Shown here: one piece after another, positions 54,229-63,282 of the stretch | How positions within the stretch are numbered: position 1 is the stretch's first letter | Layout: every line of letters starts with the position of its first letter | Source of the DNA: Gammaproteobacteria bacterium | GTDB taxonomy: Bacteria > Pseudomonadota > Gammaproteobacteria > Pseudomonadales > Pseudohongiellaceae | Length of the DNA: 64,000 bases | Direction: 5' to 3' | Assembly: GCA_030828385.1 (NCBI GenBank) | Contig: JAURCS010000004.1 | Span: 1-64,000 of the forward strand | The notes under the pieces: model-generated | Seen by the model: the letters and a program-made list of their open reading frames with translations, nothing else | Told to the model about the DNA's origin: nothing | Databases searched by the model: none | Program-made: the position numbers and the translations under genes

Positions 54229-54519
54229 ATGGCCAATGAAGGATTTCATGAAGCCGCAGAAGATCTTTCTGATGAAACCAAGGACATGCACCGGGCAATC
54301 GTTTCCCTGATGGAAGAATTGGAAGCGGTAGACTGGTATAACCAGCGCGTGGATGCCTGCAAGGATCCAGCACTGAAAAAAATCCTTGAGCACAATTGCG
54401 ATGAGGAAAAAGAGCATGCGGCCATGATGCTGGAATGGATTCGTCGCCAGGACCCCACCATGGATAAAGAACTGAGAGACTCTTTGTTTACCGATCGCGA
54501 GATCGGCCATCACAACTAA
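54229..54519 (+). CDS. encapsulated-ferritin-like protein (EncFtn family), short form
   Basis: A 96-residue protein strongly resembling encapsulin-associated ferritin (EncFtn) as in Rhodospirillum rubrum: MHRAIVSLMEELEAVDWYNQ, then HNCDEEKEHAAMMLEWIRRQ. Likely ferroxidase ligands are Glu30 (or Glu29/32), Trp36-Tyr37, Glu60 and His63. EncFtn is a two-helix protein forming decamers that oxidise iron at dimer interfaces inside encapsulin shells. Two oddities: the C-terminus stops at ...DREIGHHN, without the Gly/Ser linker and hydrophobic shell-targeting tail of known encapsulated forms, and no encapsulin gene lies within this window. GGAAAATACATA precedes the ATG. Downstream LysE gene starts 15 bases later. 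Confidence 0.83.
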   Translation: MANEGFHEAAEDLSDETKDMHRAIVSLMEELEAVDWYNQRVDACKDPALKKILEHNCDEEKEHAAMMLEWIRRQDPTMDKELRDSLFTDREIGHHN

Positions 54520-54533
54520 GCCTGGTAGTAAGC

Positions 54534-55160
54534 GTGAACGCTGAGCCACTAACAACTTTTATTCTGGCCTCCACCCTGCTTTCCCTGGCACCGGGGCCAG
54601 ATAATATCTTTGTGCTGACACAGTCAGCACTGTATGGCGGAAAATCAGGAGTTATTATCACCCTGGGCCTTTGCACCGGCTTGATTGTCCATACCAGCGC
54701 CGTCGCGCTTGGGGTGGCAGCAATCTTCATGGTCAGCAGTATGGCCTTTACCAGCCTCAAGCTAATCGGCGCCGCCTATCTTCTTTATCTGGCATGGCAG
54801 GCACTGAAGGCATCCGCGCGACCACTTTCCAGCAGCAGCGCAACTGCTGTCCCGGGACATATGGCGCTTTATCGCCGCGGTATTGTAATGAATCTCAGCA
54901 ACCCCAAGGTCGCCATTTTTTTTCTGGCCTTTCTGCCACAATTCACCGATCCTTCGACAGGCAATATGACGCTCCAGTTATTTTTGCTGGGCATCGTATT
55001 CATTCTGGTAGCCCTGGTGGTATTTTCGACTATTGCCTGTCTGGCTGGCTTGATCGCAGAACTGTTTAAACGCTCGGCAAAAGCCCAGGTCATATTAAAC
55101 AGAATTTCTGCGCTGGTTTTTGCCGGTCTGGCAGTCCGACTGGCTTTCGCTTCCCGATGA
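54534..55160 (+). CDS. LysE family amino-acid exporter
   Basis: A 208-residue membrane protein with about six helices, starting at GTG 54534, 15 bases after the EncFtn-like gene. The N-terminus MNAEPLTTFILASTLLSLAPGPDNIFVLTQSALYGGKSGV carries the LysE/RhtB signature (PGP in first helix), followed by GAAYLLYLAWQALKA and MNLSNPKVAIFFLAFLPQF. The family exports lysine, threonine, homoserine lactones or other amino acids; the specific substrate is unknown. Confidence 0.87.
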   Translation: MNAEPLTTFILASTLLSLAPGPDNIFVLTQSALYGGKSGVIITLGLCTGLIVHTSAVALGVAAIFMVSSMAFTSLKLIGAAYLLYLAWQALKASARPLSSSSATAVPGHMALYRRGIVMNLSNPKVAIFFLAFLPQFTDPSTGNMTLQLFLLGIVFILVALVVFSTIACLAGLIAELFKRSAKAQVILNRISALVFAGLAVRLAFASR

Positions 55161-55453
55161 TTTATCGTTTATATAACTTGAATGAATGCTTTGAGGTATA
55201 TTCTTTTCCTTCTGTTAGCGCCCACAAATCAAGCCTTTAGACTGTGTCTCTGTACCATCAGCTCTCAATTATTCACTTCAACATGAAATAACAGGCAAAT
55301 TTCTCTATAATGTGCGCCCGCGCGATATTTCTGAGGGGAAAAAAGCGCGTTGATCAGACGACCTTGAGTCGCTTTCAAACGCAAGAAAACCTCCAGAAAA
55401 AACAAGCAAGATAGAAACCAGTAATACAACAAGAGATACAAACAAGGATAAAT

Positions 55454-55681
55454 ATGGCTAGTGTAAAAGCTGCGAAAGCTCCAAAAGCTGCAAAAACTGT
55501 TAAGAAAAGCAAACCGGTTAAAGATCTGGCTGACGACGTCACCAGCGCCAAAATTGATAACCACATTGAGGAATTTTTAGCCTCAGGTGGCAAGATCCAG
55601 GAGATTCCTTTAGGGGTAAGCGGTCAGGTTGCTACCTCAGGTCCCCGGCACATAACCCTGGGTAAACGCCACAGCGGTTAA
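55454..55681 (+). CDS. small basic protein with SutA-like motif
   Basis: A 75-residue protein with a lysine/alanine-rich basic start (MASVKAAKAPKAAKTVKKSK) and the C-terminal segment IDNHIEEFLASGGKIQEIPL. The EFL..GGK.QEI core is shared with SutA of Pseudomonas, an RNA-polymerase-binding regulator of slow growth, whose N-terminus is acidic instead. The likeness is limited to about 12 residues, so this is tentative. AAGGATAAAT precedes the ATG. A clean terminator follows about 115 bases on, so it is a stand-alone gene. Confidence 0.5.
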   Translation: MASVKAAKAPKAAKTVKKSKPVKDLADDVTSAKIDNHIEEFLASGGKIQEIPLGVSGQVATSGPRHITLGKRHSG

Positions 55682-55795
55682 TATCAACAAGTTTTACACC
55701 GATAATAATTTTCAGGGCCCCTGCATTACCCCGCAGACCGCCTTTCAGAACTAACCTGTAAGCACAGGACCACAAGACATCCTCTTGATTTCACC

Positions 55796-55825
55796 AAGGC
55801 CCGTTGAACACGGGCCTTATTTTTT
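55796..55825 (+). terminator. rho-independent terminator
   Basis: Nine-base stem AAGGCCCGT / ACGGGCCTT with loop TGAAC, then ATTTTTT. It ends the unit of the small basic protein. Confidence 0.88.
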
Positions 55826-55974
55826 GCGTGCTTTTTTTTAGACGTTTTATTGTGTTTTTTCATTACAGACATCTGTCAGGAAGCACTATAATCTGCTGAT
55901 AGAATGCAAGACCAGCAATGTCACCCGAAAGTGGCGACCAATTCTCTTTTTAATGACAGGATCAGATTCAACGC

Positions 55975-56841
55975 ATGACCAGCACTGCCCGCAAAATTGA
56001 ATACGATGCTATCAGGCATTTGCTGCCGCGACGCGCAGGTGATGCCCATAAAGGGGACTTTGGCCATGTTCTGGTAATCGGCGGGGACAAAGGCTTTGGC
56101 GGTGCCGCCCTGATGGCCGGTATGAGTGCTGCCCGCAGTGGCGCCGGGCTGGTTTCAGTCGCCACCCATCCTTCCCACTGCGCCGCTTTTCTGGCGCGCT
56201 GCCCGGAATTGATGACCAAGGGCATTGAAGACAGTGATGAACTGCTTACTCTTATTTCCGCTGCCAGCGTGGTTGTTCTCGGCCCAGGTCTCGGGCAAAG
56301 CGACTGGTCGCATCTATGGATGAAGCTCACCCTGGAGACCCTCTCCAGGCAAGCTGTCCCCATTATTATGGACGCCGATGCCCTGAACCTGCTGGCTCAG
56401 GGGGTAGGAAAAGCCGAACTCACCCATCTGCATGATCTCATTCTGACGCCCCACCCCGGTGAAGCTGCGCGTCTGCTCAATATAAGCAATGCCGAGGTAC
56501 AGTCGGATCGTGTCAATACGGTGTGCAAACTGCAGCAAGGCTATGGTGGCATCAGCATCCTTAAAGGAGCCGGTTCACTCATTTGCTATAGCCAGGGAGA
56601 ACGCCAGCAGGTTGATCAATGTGCTCACGGCAATCCTGGTATGGCCTCCGGCGGTATGGGTGATGTGCTCAGTGGCATACTTGGCGCCATCCTGGCTCAG
56701 GGCTACTCACTGGTAGACAGCGCCAGACTTGGCGTCTGTATCCACAGTAAAGCCGCCGACCTGCAAGCCAGGGAATTTGGCGAGCGCGGGTTACTGGCAA
56801 CAGATCTGCTGGTCCCTGTACGTCAGCTGCTTAACCCCTGA
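55975..56841 (+). CDS. nnrD: ADP-dependent NAD(P)H-hydrate dehydratase (NnrD domain only)
   Basis: A 288-residue ribokinase-fold enzyme that repairs damaged NAD(P)HX. Motifs include GDFGHVLVIGGDKGFGGAALM, VVLGPGLGQSDW, IIMDADALNLLAQ, LILTPHPGEAARLL and NPGMASGGMGDVLSGILGAILAQG. In E. coli this domain is fused to an N-terminal epimerase domain (Nnr, about 515 residues); here only the dehydratase half is present, with its own N-terminus MTSTARKIEYDAIRHLLPRRAGDAHKG. It leads the conserved housekeeping unit nnrD-tsaE-amiB-mutL. Confidence 0.92.
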   Translation: MTSTARKIEYDAIRHLLPRRAGDAHKGDFGHVLVIGGDKGFGGAALMAGMSAARSGAGLVSVATHPSHCAAFLARCPELMTKGIEDSDELLTLISAASVVVLGPGLGQSDWSHLWMKLTLETLSRQAVPIIMDADALNLLAQGVGKAELTHLHDLILTPHPGEAARLLNISNAEVQSDRVNTVCKLQQGYGGISILKGAGSLICYSQGERQQVDQCAHGNPGMASGGMGDVLSGILGAILAQGYSLVDSARLGVCIHSKAADLQAREFGERGLLATDLLVPVRQLLNP

Positions 56842-56870
56842 TTTTCCATACTCCCTGAGCCAGACCAGCT

Positions 56871-57341
56871 ATGAGCCATTCCACTTTTCTTGCTGACGAG
56901 GCCGCTACCATTGCTTATGGTCAGCGCCTTGCGAAAGCTATAAATAGTAAAGGCTTACTAACCCTGAGCGGCAACCTGGGCAGCGGAAAGACTACATTAT
57001 GCCGCGGCCTAATTCAGAGCTATGGCCATAGCGGCGCGGTAAAAAGCCCTACTTACACCCTGGTAGAGCCCTACGAAATTGGCGACAAGCGTATTTATCA
57101 CTTTGATCTCTACCGCATGGAAGATCCCGAAGAACTCGAATTTATTGGACTCTGGGATTATCTGACGCAGGAAGCCCTTATCATTATCGAATGGCCGGAA
57201 AAAGCCTTTGGCGTGCTGCCCCCCGCTGACCTGGCCATACAATTGGAGCAGCAGGAAAAAGGCCGGAAAATCACCTGTTCTGCCAATACCTCATTAGGTG
57301 AGGCTGTCCTGGAAAAGCTTGCTGCTGCAGACCAATCCTGA
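56871..57341 (+). CDS. tsaE: tRNA threonylcarbamoyladenosine biosynthesis ATPase TsaE
   Basis: A 156-residue ATPase with P-loop LSGNLGSGKTTLCRG (about residues 33-47), PTYTLVEPYE, HFDLYRMEDPEELEFIG and the acidic LIIIEWPEKAFG. TsaE works with TsaB and TsaD to make t6A in tRNAs reading ANN codons. Starts 29 bases after nnrD. Typical length. Confidence 0.94.
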   Translation: MSHSTFLADEAATIAYGQRLAKAINSKGLLTLSGNLGSGKTTLCRGLIQSYGHSGAVKSPTYTLVEPYEIGDKRIYHFDLYRMEDPEELEFIGLWDYLTQEALIIIEWPEKAFGVLPPADLAIQLEQQEKGRKITCSANTSLGEAVLEKLAAADQS

Positions 57342-57480
57342 ATTATTCCGGATTAGTGCGATCTCCCTTTCCAGTGCCGAATACAAGCTATCTGATGATT
57401 TCTAGAATATATTATAGATATATAGCGTAAATAACTGTAAATTATAGACTTTATATTATTTATGGCGGACAATAAGGCGG

Positions 57481-58980
57481 ATGAGGTACTTAAAAACCCT
57501 GTTTATTGCTTTATTCTGCTGCGCTGTCACCAGCATGGCACAGGCCGCTGTGGTGGAAAGTGTTCGCTCCTACCGCGCCCCCGAATATACGCGCCTGGTA
57601 TTTGACCTCAGCGCGGAAGTGAAACACGAGATTTTCACTCTCGACAATCCTGGGCGAATTGTGGTTGATTTGTCCGATGTGAGTTTGAATGCGGACTTTT
57701 CCAGTCTGGATATCGCCAACACCCCTATTACCAACATTCGCAGCGCACCTCGAAATACCAATGACGCCCGCGTGGTGTTCGATCTGAAAAACAAGGTTCA
57801 ACCGCGCTCTTTCCTGCTGGAGCCTAACGATCAGTATGGCAACCGCCTAGTTATTGATTTCTATGACTCGGGCATCAGTACTGTAAAACCGGTAGTTCGG
57901 CGCTCCAGTGATGAAATAGCCAATGACAAACGCGATATCGTGGTGGCTATTTCTGCCGGTCATGGTGGCGAAGATCCCGGAGCTATCGGCGTAAAGCGCC
58001 TGCAGGAAAAGAAGGTAACGTTGGCTATTTCCCGGGAGATCGAAAAGCAGATTAACAGTACACCGGGTTACCGCGCGGTGATGGTGCGTGATGGTGATTA
58101 TGGTATGACGCTCGGCCAACGTACCCGCATTGCCCACCAGAACAACGCCGACTTTTTTATCGCCATCCATGCCGATTCCTATAAAAGCAGTTCAGCTCGC
58201 GGGACTACGGTTTATGCCTTGTCCCAACGGGGGGCGACCAGTCAGCAGGCGCGCTTGCTGGCGGAAAAGGAAAATGCCGCAGACCTGATTGGCGGCGTCG
58301 GCACCGTCAAACTGGCTGACATGGATGAAGATCTGCGCAGCGTACTTATTGACCTGAGTATGACTGCCAGTATCGCCGCCAGCCTGGAAGCTGGTAACAA
58401 GATCATCTATTCTCTGGGGCAGGTCACGCGTATGCGTCGCACTAATGTTGAGCAAGCCAATTTTGTTGTGCTGCGCAGCGCTGATATTCCATCACTGCTG
58501 GTAGAGTCCGGGTATATCACCAATCCTACCGACGCCAGCAATCTGGATTCCAGTGCCTGGCGCAAGCGTTTTGCCGGCGCTATCGTTAATGGTATTACCG
58601 GGTATTTTTATGACACACCGCCACGGGGAACCTATATCGCCTGGCACAAGGAAAACGGTGGCCCGCCTGCCAGCTACACGGTAAGCCGGGGTGATACCCT
58701 GTCAGAAATTGCTGACCGCTTTAATGTCTCCATGAGTGCACTCAAGCAGGCCAACGCCATGAATTCCAACAATATTCGAATTGGCCAAAAGCTGACCATT
58801 CCCAATGGACTGGTCAGCGCGGCATCGATAAGCTTTGTAGAGCACACCATCGCCAGGGGCGAGACCCTGTCGGAAATTGCCTCGGATTATTCCATTCCGG
58901 TGGCGCGTCTGCGTGAAACTAACCAGCTAAATAGTGATACTATTCGGATAGGACAAGTACTAAAAATTCCTTCTTCCTGA
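57481..58980 (+). CDS. amiB: N-acetylmuramoyl-L-alanine amidase AmiB/AmiC type with LysM
   Basis: A 499-residue secreted amidase. Signal peptide to about QAAV. Domains: AMIN (about residues 25-135), amidase_3 (about 155-375) with zinc and catalytic residues in ISAGHGGEDPGA, IAIHADSY and LVESGYITNPTD, then two LysM repeats (YTVSRGDTLSEIADRF and HTIARGETLSEIASDY) at the end. Cleaves peptidoglycan stem peptides during septum splitting. AAGGCGG precedes ATG 57481; an AT-rich stretch of 130 bases upstream may hold a promoter. Next gene mutL starts 8 bases later. Confidence 0.94.
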   Translation: MRYLKTLFIALFCCAVTSMAQAAVVESVRSYRAPEYTRLVFDLSAEVKHEIFTLDNPGRIVVDLSDVSLNADFSSLDIANTPITNIRSAPRNTNDARVVFDLKNKVQPRSFLLEPNDQYGNRLVIDFYDSGISTVKPVVRRSSDEIANDKRDIVVAISAGHGGEDPGAIGVKRLQEKKVTLAISREIEKQINSTPGYRAVMVRDGDYGMTLGQRTRIAHQNNADFFIAIHADSYKSSSARGTTVYALSQRGATSQQARLLAEKENAADLIGGVGTVKLADMDEDLRSVLIDLSMTASIAASLEAGNKIIYSLGQVTRMRRTNVEQANFVVLRSADIPSLLVESGYITNPTDASNLDSSAWRKRFAGAIVNGITGYFYDTPPRGTYIAWHKENGGPPASYTVSRGDTLSEIADRFNVSMSALKQANAMNSNNIRIGQKLTIPNGLVSAASISFVEHTIARGETLSEIASDYSIPVARLRETNQLNSDTIRIGQVLKIPSS

Positions 58981-58987
58981 ATAGCAT

Positions 58988-60850
58988 ATGCCCGAATCCG
59001 TTCCTGACCCTAAAATCCGGCCCCGCATACATCTTCTTAGCCAGCGCCTGAGCAATCAGATCGCCGCCGGTGAAGTGGTCGAGCGACCGGCCTCTGTGGT
59101 CAAGGAGCTACTGGAAAACAGCCTTGATGCCGGCGCCGATCGCATCGATATCGAACTGGAAAAAGGCGGCATCAAACTAATCCGCATTCGCGATAATGGT
59201 CTGGGCGTAGAGAAAGAAGACCTGCCCCTGGCACTCAACCGTCATGCCACCAGCAAAATTGAACAACTGGATGATCTGGAATGTGTGAGCTCACTGGGCT
59301 TTCGTGGTGAAGCACTAGCCAGTATCAGTTCGGTCTCACGCCTGCAGATGATTTCCAGAACTCCTGAAGCAAGCGAAGCCTGGAAGGTGGAATCGGAAGG
59401 TCGCAATATGGACGCCAAAGTGAGTCCGGCAGCACATCCACCGGGCACCAACGTGGAAGTTCGCGATTTGTTTTTCAATACTCCCGCGCGTCGTAAATTC
59501 ATGCGTACAGAACAAACCGAATACAAACGTATTGATGAAATGATCAAACGTCTGGCCCTGAGCCGCTTCGATGTCGGCTTTAATGTGCAGCATAACCAGC
59601 GCGTGGTGCATCGATTTGAACGTGCGAGCAATGAAGCGGAAATAAAGCGTCGGGTATCCCAGATAACTGGGCCAGCATTTATGGACAACTCGGTAACTAT
59701 CGACATGGAATCCAGCGGCCTGCGTCTTTCCGGCTGGGTAAGCCTGCCGACATTCTCACGCTCCCAGGCGGATTTACAGTATTTTTACGTCAATGGCAGA
59801 GCTATTCGCGACAAGCTGGTTAGTCATGCCATCAAGCAGGCATACCGCGATGTGCTTTACCATGGCCGCCACCCTGCCTTTGTGCTTTACCTTGAAGTAA
59901 ATCCAGCCCTGGTGGATGTGAACGTTCATCCCACAAAACATGAAGTACGTTTTCGCGACAACCGTCTGGTCCATGACTTTCTCTTTAGCGCCCTGCACCG
60001 TTCACTTGCCGCGGTTCGTCCTGCAGACCAGTTTGCCACTCATGACAGCGATGAAGTTCAGGAGTCTCAGGGTAACTATCAGCAAGGCAACATTCGTTAC
60101 AACAATTTCGGCAGCAATAGCGCTGGCCGTAGCTCTCAGCATTTTGATCGTGGACCGCTTGGCAGGGACACCATTCAGTCCCACCTGAATACTTATGGCG
60201 ATATGAGTGGCGCTCTCCCTCTATCCCCTCAGCCGGATTTAACACGGCCTGACGATAATGAAGACATTCCTCCTCTTGGTTTCGCTGTTGCGCAGCTGCA
60301 CGGAATATATATTCTGGCGCAAAATGCCCATGGTCTGGTGGTGATTGATATGCATGCTGCCCATGAACGCATTACCTATGAATACATGAAAAATGCCATC
60401 AGTGACGCCGGCATCAAGGCGCAGCCTCTGCTGGTACCGGTCACTCTCGCCGTAAGTGAAGGCGAAGCTGACTGCGCCGATGAAAATCGCGACGCCCTGG
60501 AAAAACTGGGACTGGTGCTGGATCGCATGGGCCCTGAAAGCATCAGCATTCGACAGGTACCGGTAATCCTTAAAAACGCCGATGTGGAACAACTGGTTCG
60601 CGATGTACTGTCAGATTTTCTCGAACATGGCAGCAGCGATCGTATTGAGACTCACCGTGACGAAATTCTTTCCACCATGGCATGTCATGGTTCCGTGCGC
60701 GCCAATCGACAGCTTACACTTCCGGAAATGAATTCATTATTGCGGGATATGGAGAGAACCGAGCGATCCGGACAATGCAATCATGGGCGTCCCACCTGGA
60801 CCCAGATGAGTCTGAATGATCTGGACAAATTATTTATGCGTGGTCAGTAG
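58988..60850 (+). CDS. mutL: DNA mismatch repair protein MutL
   Basis: A 620-residue MutL. N-terminal GHKL ATPase motifs: [14 protein letters not shown] (residues 38-51), [24 protein letters not shown], and the ATP lid [19 protein letters not shown] variable Gln/Ser/Asn-rich linker (about 340-430) precedes the C-terminal dimerisation domain ([43 protein letters not shown]). Works with MutS and MutH or as endonuclease; no clear DQHAX2EX4E motif is seen, so it is likely the non-endonuclease form. Start ATG 58988 is 8 bases after amiB. Confidence 0.95.
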   Translation: MPESVPDPKIRPRIHLLSQRLSNQIAAGEVVERPASVVKELLENSLDAGADRIDIELEKGGIKLIRIRDNGLGVEKEDLPLALNRHATSKIEQLDDLECVSSLGFRGEALASISSVSRLQMISRTPEASEAWKVESEGRNMDAKVSPAAHPPGTNVEVRDLFFNTPARRKFMRTEQTEYKRIDEMIKRLALSRFDVGFNVQHNQRVVHRFERASNEAEIKRRVSQITGPAFMDNSVTIDMESSGLRLSGWVSLPTFSRSQADLQYFYVNGRAIRDKLVSHAIKQAYRDVLYHGRHPAFVLYLEVNPALVDVNVHPTKHEVRFRDNRLVHDFLFSALHRSLAAVRPADQFATHDSDEVQESQGNYQQGNIRYNNFGSNSAGRSSQHFDRGPLGRDTIQSHLNTYGDMSGALPLSPQPDLTRPDDNEDIPPLGFAVAQLHGIYILAQNAHGLVVIDMHAAHERITYEYMKNAISDAGIKAQPLLVPVTLAVSEGEADCADENRDALEKLGLVLDRMGPESISIRQVPVILKNADVEQLVRDVLSDFLEHGSSDRIETHRDEILSTMACHGSVRANRQLTLPEMNSLLRDMERTERSGQCNHGRPTWTQMSLNDLDKLFMRGQ

Positions 60851-60879
60851 CGAATAACTTTCAGCCTGAAAATTTTAAA

Positions 60880-61668
60880 TTAGAAAAACAACACTTCTAC
60901 CTGCTTGCCCCAGCATCTGGAAATCACTTTCTTCTGCTCGCCCGGTTCTCCACTGGAATAGAACACTATCTCCAGGGAATCATCTTCCTGATTCAAAAGA
61001 TCAGCTTCCTCCAGCACACTATACAAACGGCGGGCAACAGCATCATCAGTATCAACAATGGCAATGTCCTTGCCGGCTATTTGCTTAATCTGCTGCGTTA
61101 GAAATGAATAATGGGTACAACCCAGGACAATGGTGTCTACATTTTTTTCCAGCAGGGGTGACATATATTTTTGCAGCAACTGATTGATAGCAGCAGCATC
61201 TGGAACGATCTGCTCAATATGCTCCACCAGTCCCGGACAGGGCATGGTAATAATTTCTATATCCCCTTCAAAACGACTTCTCAGGTCAACAAACTTGTCA
61301 CTGGCGAGCGTGCCCTCAGTAGCCAGCACACCGATGACACCCGTAGTAGTGGCTGATGCGGCCGGTTTAAGTGCAGGCTCCATACCAATAATGGGAAGGC
61401 CATATTCTTCACGCATCAGTGCGACAGCCGCCGCCGTTGCCGTATTGCAGGCAACCACCACGGCTTTTACCTGTTGTGACATAAAAAACTCCATCATATG
61501 GCGACTACGCTGAATGATAAATTCATTCCCTTTCGGACCGTAGGGCGCAAAGGCAGAATCAGCCACATACAAGAGCGACTCGCGCGGCAGCAAGCGATGA
61601 ATTTTCTCCAGGATCGACAAACCGCCGACACCGGAATCAAATACACCTATTTTTGAGGAAGAGCTCAT
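60880..61668 (-). CDS. murI: glutamate racemase
   Basis: A 262-residue enzyme making D-glutamate for peptidoglycan. Paired catalytic Cys: ACNTATAAAVAL (about residue 74) and VLGCTHYSFLTQQI (about residue 184), with FDSGVGGLSILEKI at the N-terminus and YGPKGNEFI. It is on the opposite strand within the otherwise plus-strand mutL-miaA stretch, which is not the E. coli order. Divergent from miaA. Confidence 0.93.
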   Translation of the reverse strand: MSSSSKIGVFDSGVGGLSILEKIHRLLPRESLLYVADSAFAPYGPKGNEFIIQRSRHMMEFFMSQQVKAVVVACNTATAAAVALMREEYGLPIIGMEPALKPAASATTTGVIGVLATEGTLASDKFVDLRSRFEGDIEIITMPCPGLVEHIEQIVPDAAAINQLLQKYMSPLLEKNVDTIVLGCTHYSFLTQQIKQIAGKDIAIVDTDDAVARRLYSVLEEADLLNQEDDSLEIVFYSSGEPGEQKKVISRCWGKQVEVLFF

Positions 61669-61715
61669 TGATGAGTACCGAATAAAACCATGGCTGTATT
61701 GTAGCGCAGGCGATG

Positions 61716-61832
61716 AACGAGGGGATAAAAGGGATAAAAGAAAAAGGATAAAGGAAAAAGGTGGGCAGGCTCAACGAAGCCTGAAAGTTTAGCCCTTTTT
61801 CCCTTTTTCCTTTATCCTTTATCTTCTCCCAG
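61716..61832. repeat. imperfect long inverted repeat of purine- and pyrimidine-rich tracts
   Basis: A left purine-rich tract (61719-61761) and a right pyrimidine-rich tract (61793-61830) flank a small hairpin CAGGCT-caacga-AGCCTG. The tracts contain an exact 16-bp inverted match: GGATAAAGGAAAAAGG at 61746-61761 against 61802-61817. The remainder is similar with slips, as repeated GGGATAAAAG units. It lies in the 177-base gap between divergent murI and miaA. Confidence 0.8.
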
Positions 61833-61845
61833 AGTCCCTCAAGAA

Positions 61846-62838
61846 TTGAAGGCCACCTTGCAGCAAAACAGAAAGCCAACATCCTCCGCTCCAATACTTT
61901 GCCTGACCGGCCCTACTGCAGCGGGAAAAACCCGCATTGCGCTGGAACTTGCCCGGGATCATGATTTTGAGATTATCAGCGTGGATTCTGCCCTGGTTTA
62001 TCGCGGGCTGGATATTGGCTCAGGCAAACCTGAAAAGGAAACATTGGCGCAGTTTACCCATCATCTGGTGGATATTCGCGACCCTGCCCAAGCCTATTCC
62101 GCAGCGGAATTTCGTCATGATGCTATCGAAGCTGCTGAAAAAATCCTGAAGGCGGGCAAAAGACCACTGCTGGTAGGCGGCACCATGCTGTATTTCAAGG
62201 TATTACGCGATGGTCTGGCGCAAATGCCTGCAGCCAATCCACAAGCCCGACTAAAAATTCAGGCGCTTGCCGAGGAAAGCGGCTGGGAAGCAGTACATAA
62301 ACGGCTCGCTGAGGTAGACCCCCAAGCCGCCGCCAGGATCCATCCCAATGACCCGCAGCGCCTGATGCGCGCTCTGGAGGTTTTTGAAAGTAGCGGCAAA
62401 GCTTTGAGCGAGCACCACCGTGATGAAAATTTAAAACAGAACGATTTACCAGACTTCATGTCTAATCTTGTGTTTGTTGCTATTCATCCTGAAAAACGCA
62501 GCACTCTGCACGAGCATATTGCCGAACGCTTTAGACAGATGCTCGAGCAAGGTTTTGTCGAGGAAGTGAAAGTTTTATATGAAAGGGCCGATCTACATCG
62601 TGACTTGCCGGCCATTCGCTCTGTCGGTTATCGGCAAATCTGGGATTACCTGGATGGTCAGTATGACTACGATACCATGGTGGATAAGGGACTTGCTGCA
62701 ACCCGGCAACTGGCGAAGCGACAACTGACCTGGCTCAGAAGCTGGCCGGAGTTGCATCGCCTTGATGTCGAAATGCATACTGAAAATGAAAATATTGTGA
62801 ATAAGTGCTTGAATATTCTTCTATCCAGCACCATATAA
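61846..62838 (+). CDS. miaA: tRNA dimethylallyltransferase
   Basis: A 330-residue enzyme with P-loop LCLTGPTAAGKTRIALELA (about residues 18-36), SVDSALVYRGLDIGSGKP, the family ARIHPNDPQRLMRALEVFE and RSVGYRQIWDYL. It transfers a dimethylallyl group to A37 of tRNAs reading UNN codons. The start is TTG at 61846, the best available codon before the P-loop; no ATG or GTG suits. No strong ribosome binding site is visible. Followed by hfq after about 90 bases. Confidence 0.93.
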   Translation: MKATLQQNRKPTSSAPILCLTGPTAAGKTRIALELARDHDFEIISVDSALVYRGLDIGSGKPEKETLAQFTHHLVDIRDPAQAYSAAEFRHDAIEAAEKILKAGKRPLLVGGTMLYFKVLRDGLAQMPAANPQARLKIQALAEESGWEAVHKRLAEVDPQAAARIHPNDPQRLMRALEVFESSGKALSEHHRDENLKQNDLPDFMSNLVFVAIHPEKRSTLHEHIAERFRQMLEQGFVEEVKVLYERADLHRDLPAIRSVGYRQIWDYLDGQYDYDTMVDKGLAATRQLAKRQLTWLRSWPELHRLDVEMHTENENIVNKCLNILLSSTI

Positions 62839-62930
62839 GTAGAAGAAGGTAATCCTTAGCACAATAATCGCCGTAAATTGGTTTACTTTTGGCTTAAGAA
62901 TTAACAACAATAATTTTATGGAGAATCACC

Positions 62931-63203
62931 ATGTCAAAAGGGCACTCTTTACAAGACCCTTTCCTGAACGTACTGCGCAAGGAGAAGGTACCTGTTGCAA
63001 TTTACCTTGTCAGTGGCATTAAACTTCAGGGACAGATCGAATCGTTCGATCAATTCGTTATAGTGTTGAAAAACACGGTAAACCAGATGGTTTACAAACA
63101 TGCCATTTCCACTGTTGTCCCTGGTCGCCAGATTCGTGTGCCTATGCAGGGCGAAAGCTCAGGTGACGGTGCTGACGACGACTCACCAGGCAATACTATC
63201 TAA
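62931..63203 (+). CDS. hfq: RNA chaperone Hfq
   Basis: A 90-residue Sm-like protein with the usual Sm1 core ([35 protein letters not shown]) and Sm2 motif ([11 protein letters not shown]). The acidic C-terminal tail [12 protein letters not shown] is short. Hfq hexamers pair small RNAs with mRNAs. GGAGA precedes the ATG. Order miaA-hfq-hflX is conserved. Confidence 0.96.
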   Translation: MSKGHSLQDPFLNVLRKEKVPVAIYLVSGIKLQGQIESFDQFVIVLKNTVNQMVYKHAISTVVPGRQIRVPMQGESSGDGADDDSPGNTI

Positions 63204-63282
63204 TTAATTCAATTTAGATTAGTTTAGTCTGATCACTGGTACTCGCTAAAGGAACGCTGTCTGGTTCCGATGAGGTTTTGCT

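Noticed and set aside
51131..55681. Search for an encapsulin gene near the EncFtn-like gene
   Set aside because: Flanking genes are MFS exporters, LysE and a small basic protein; none resembles the HK97-fold shell protein.
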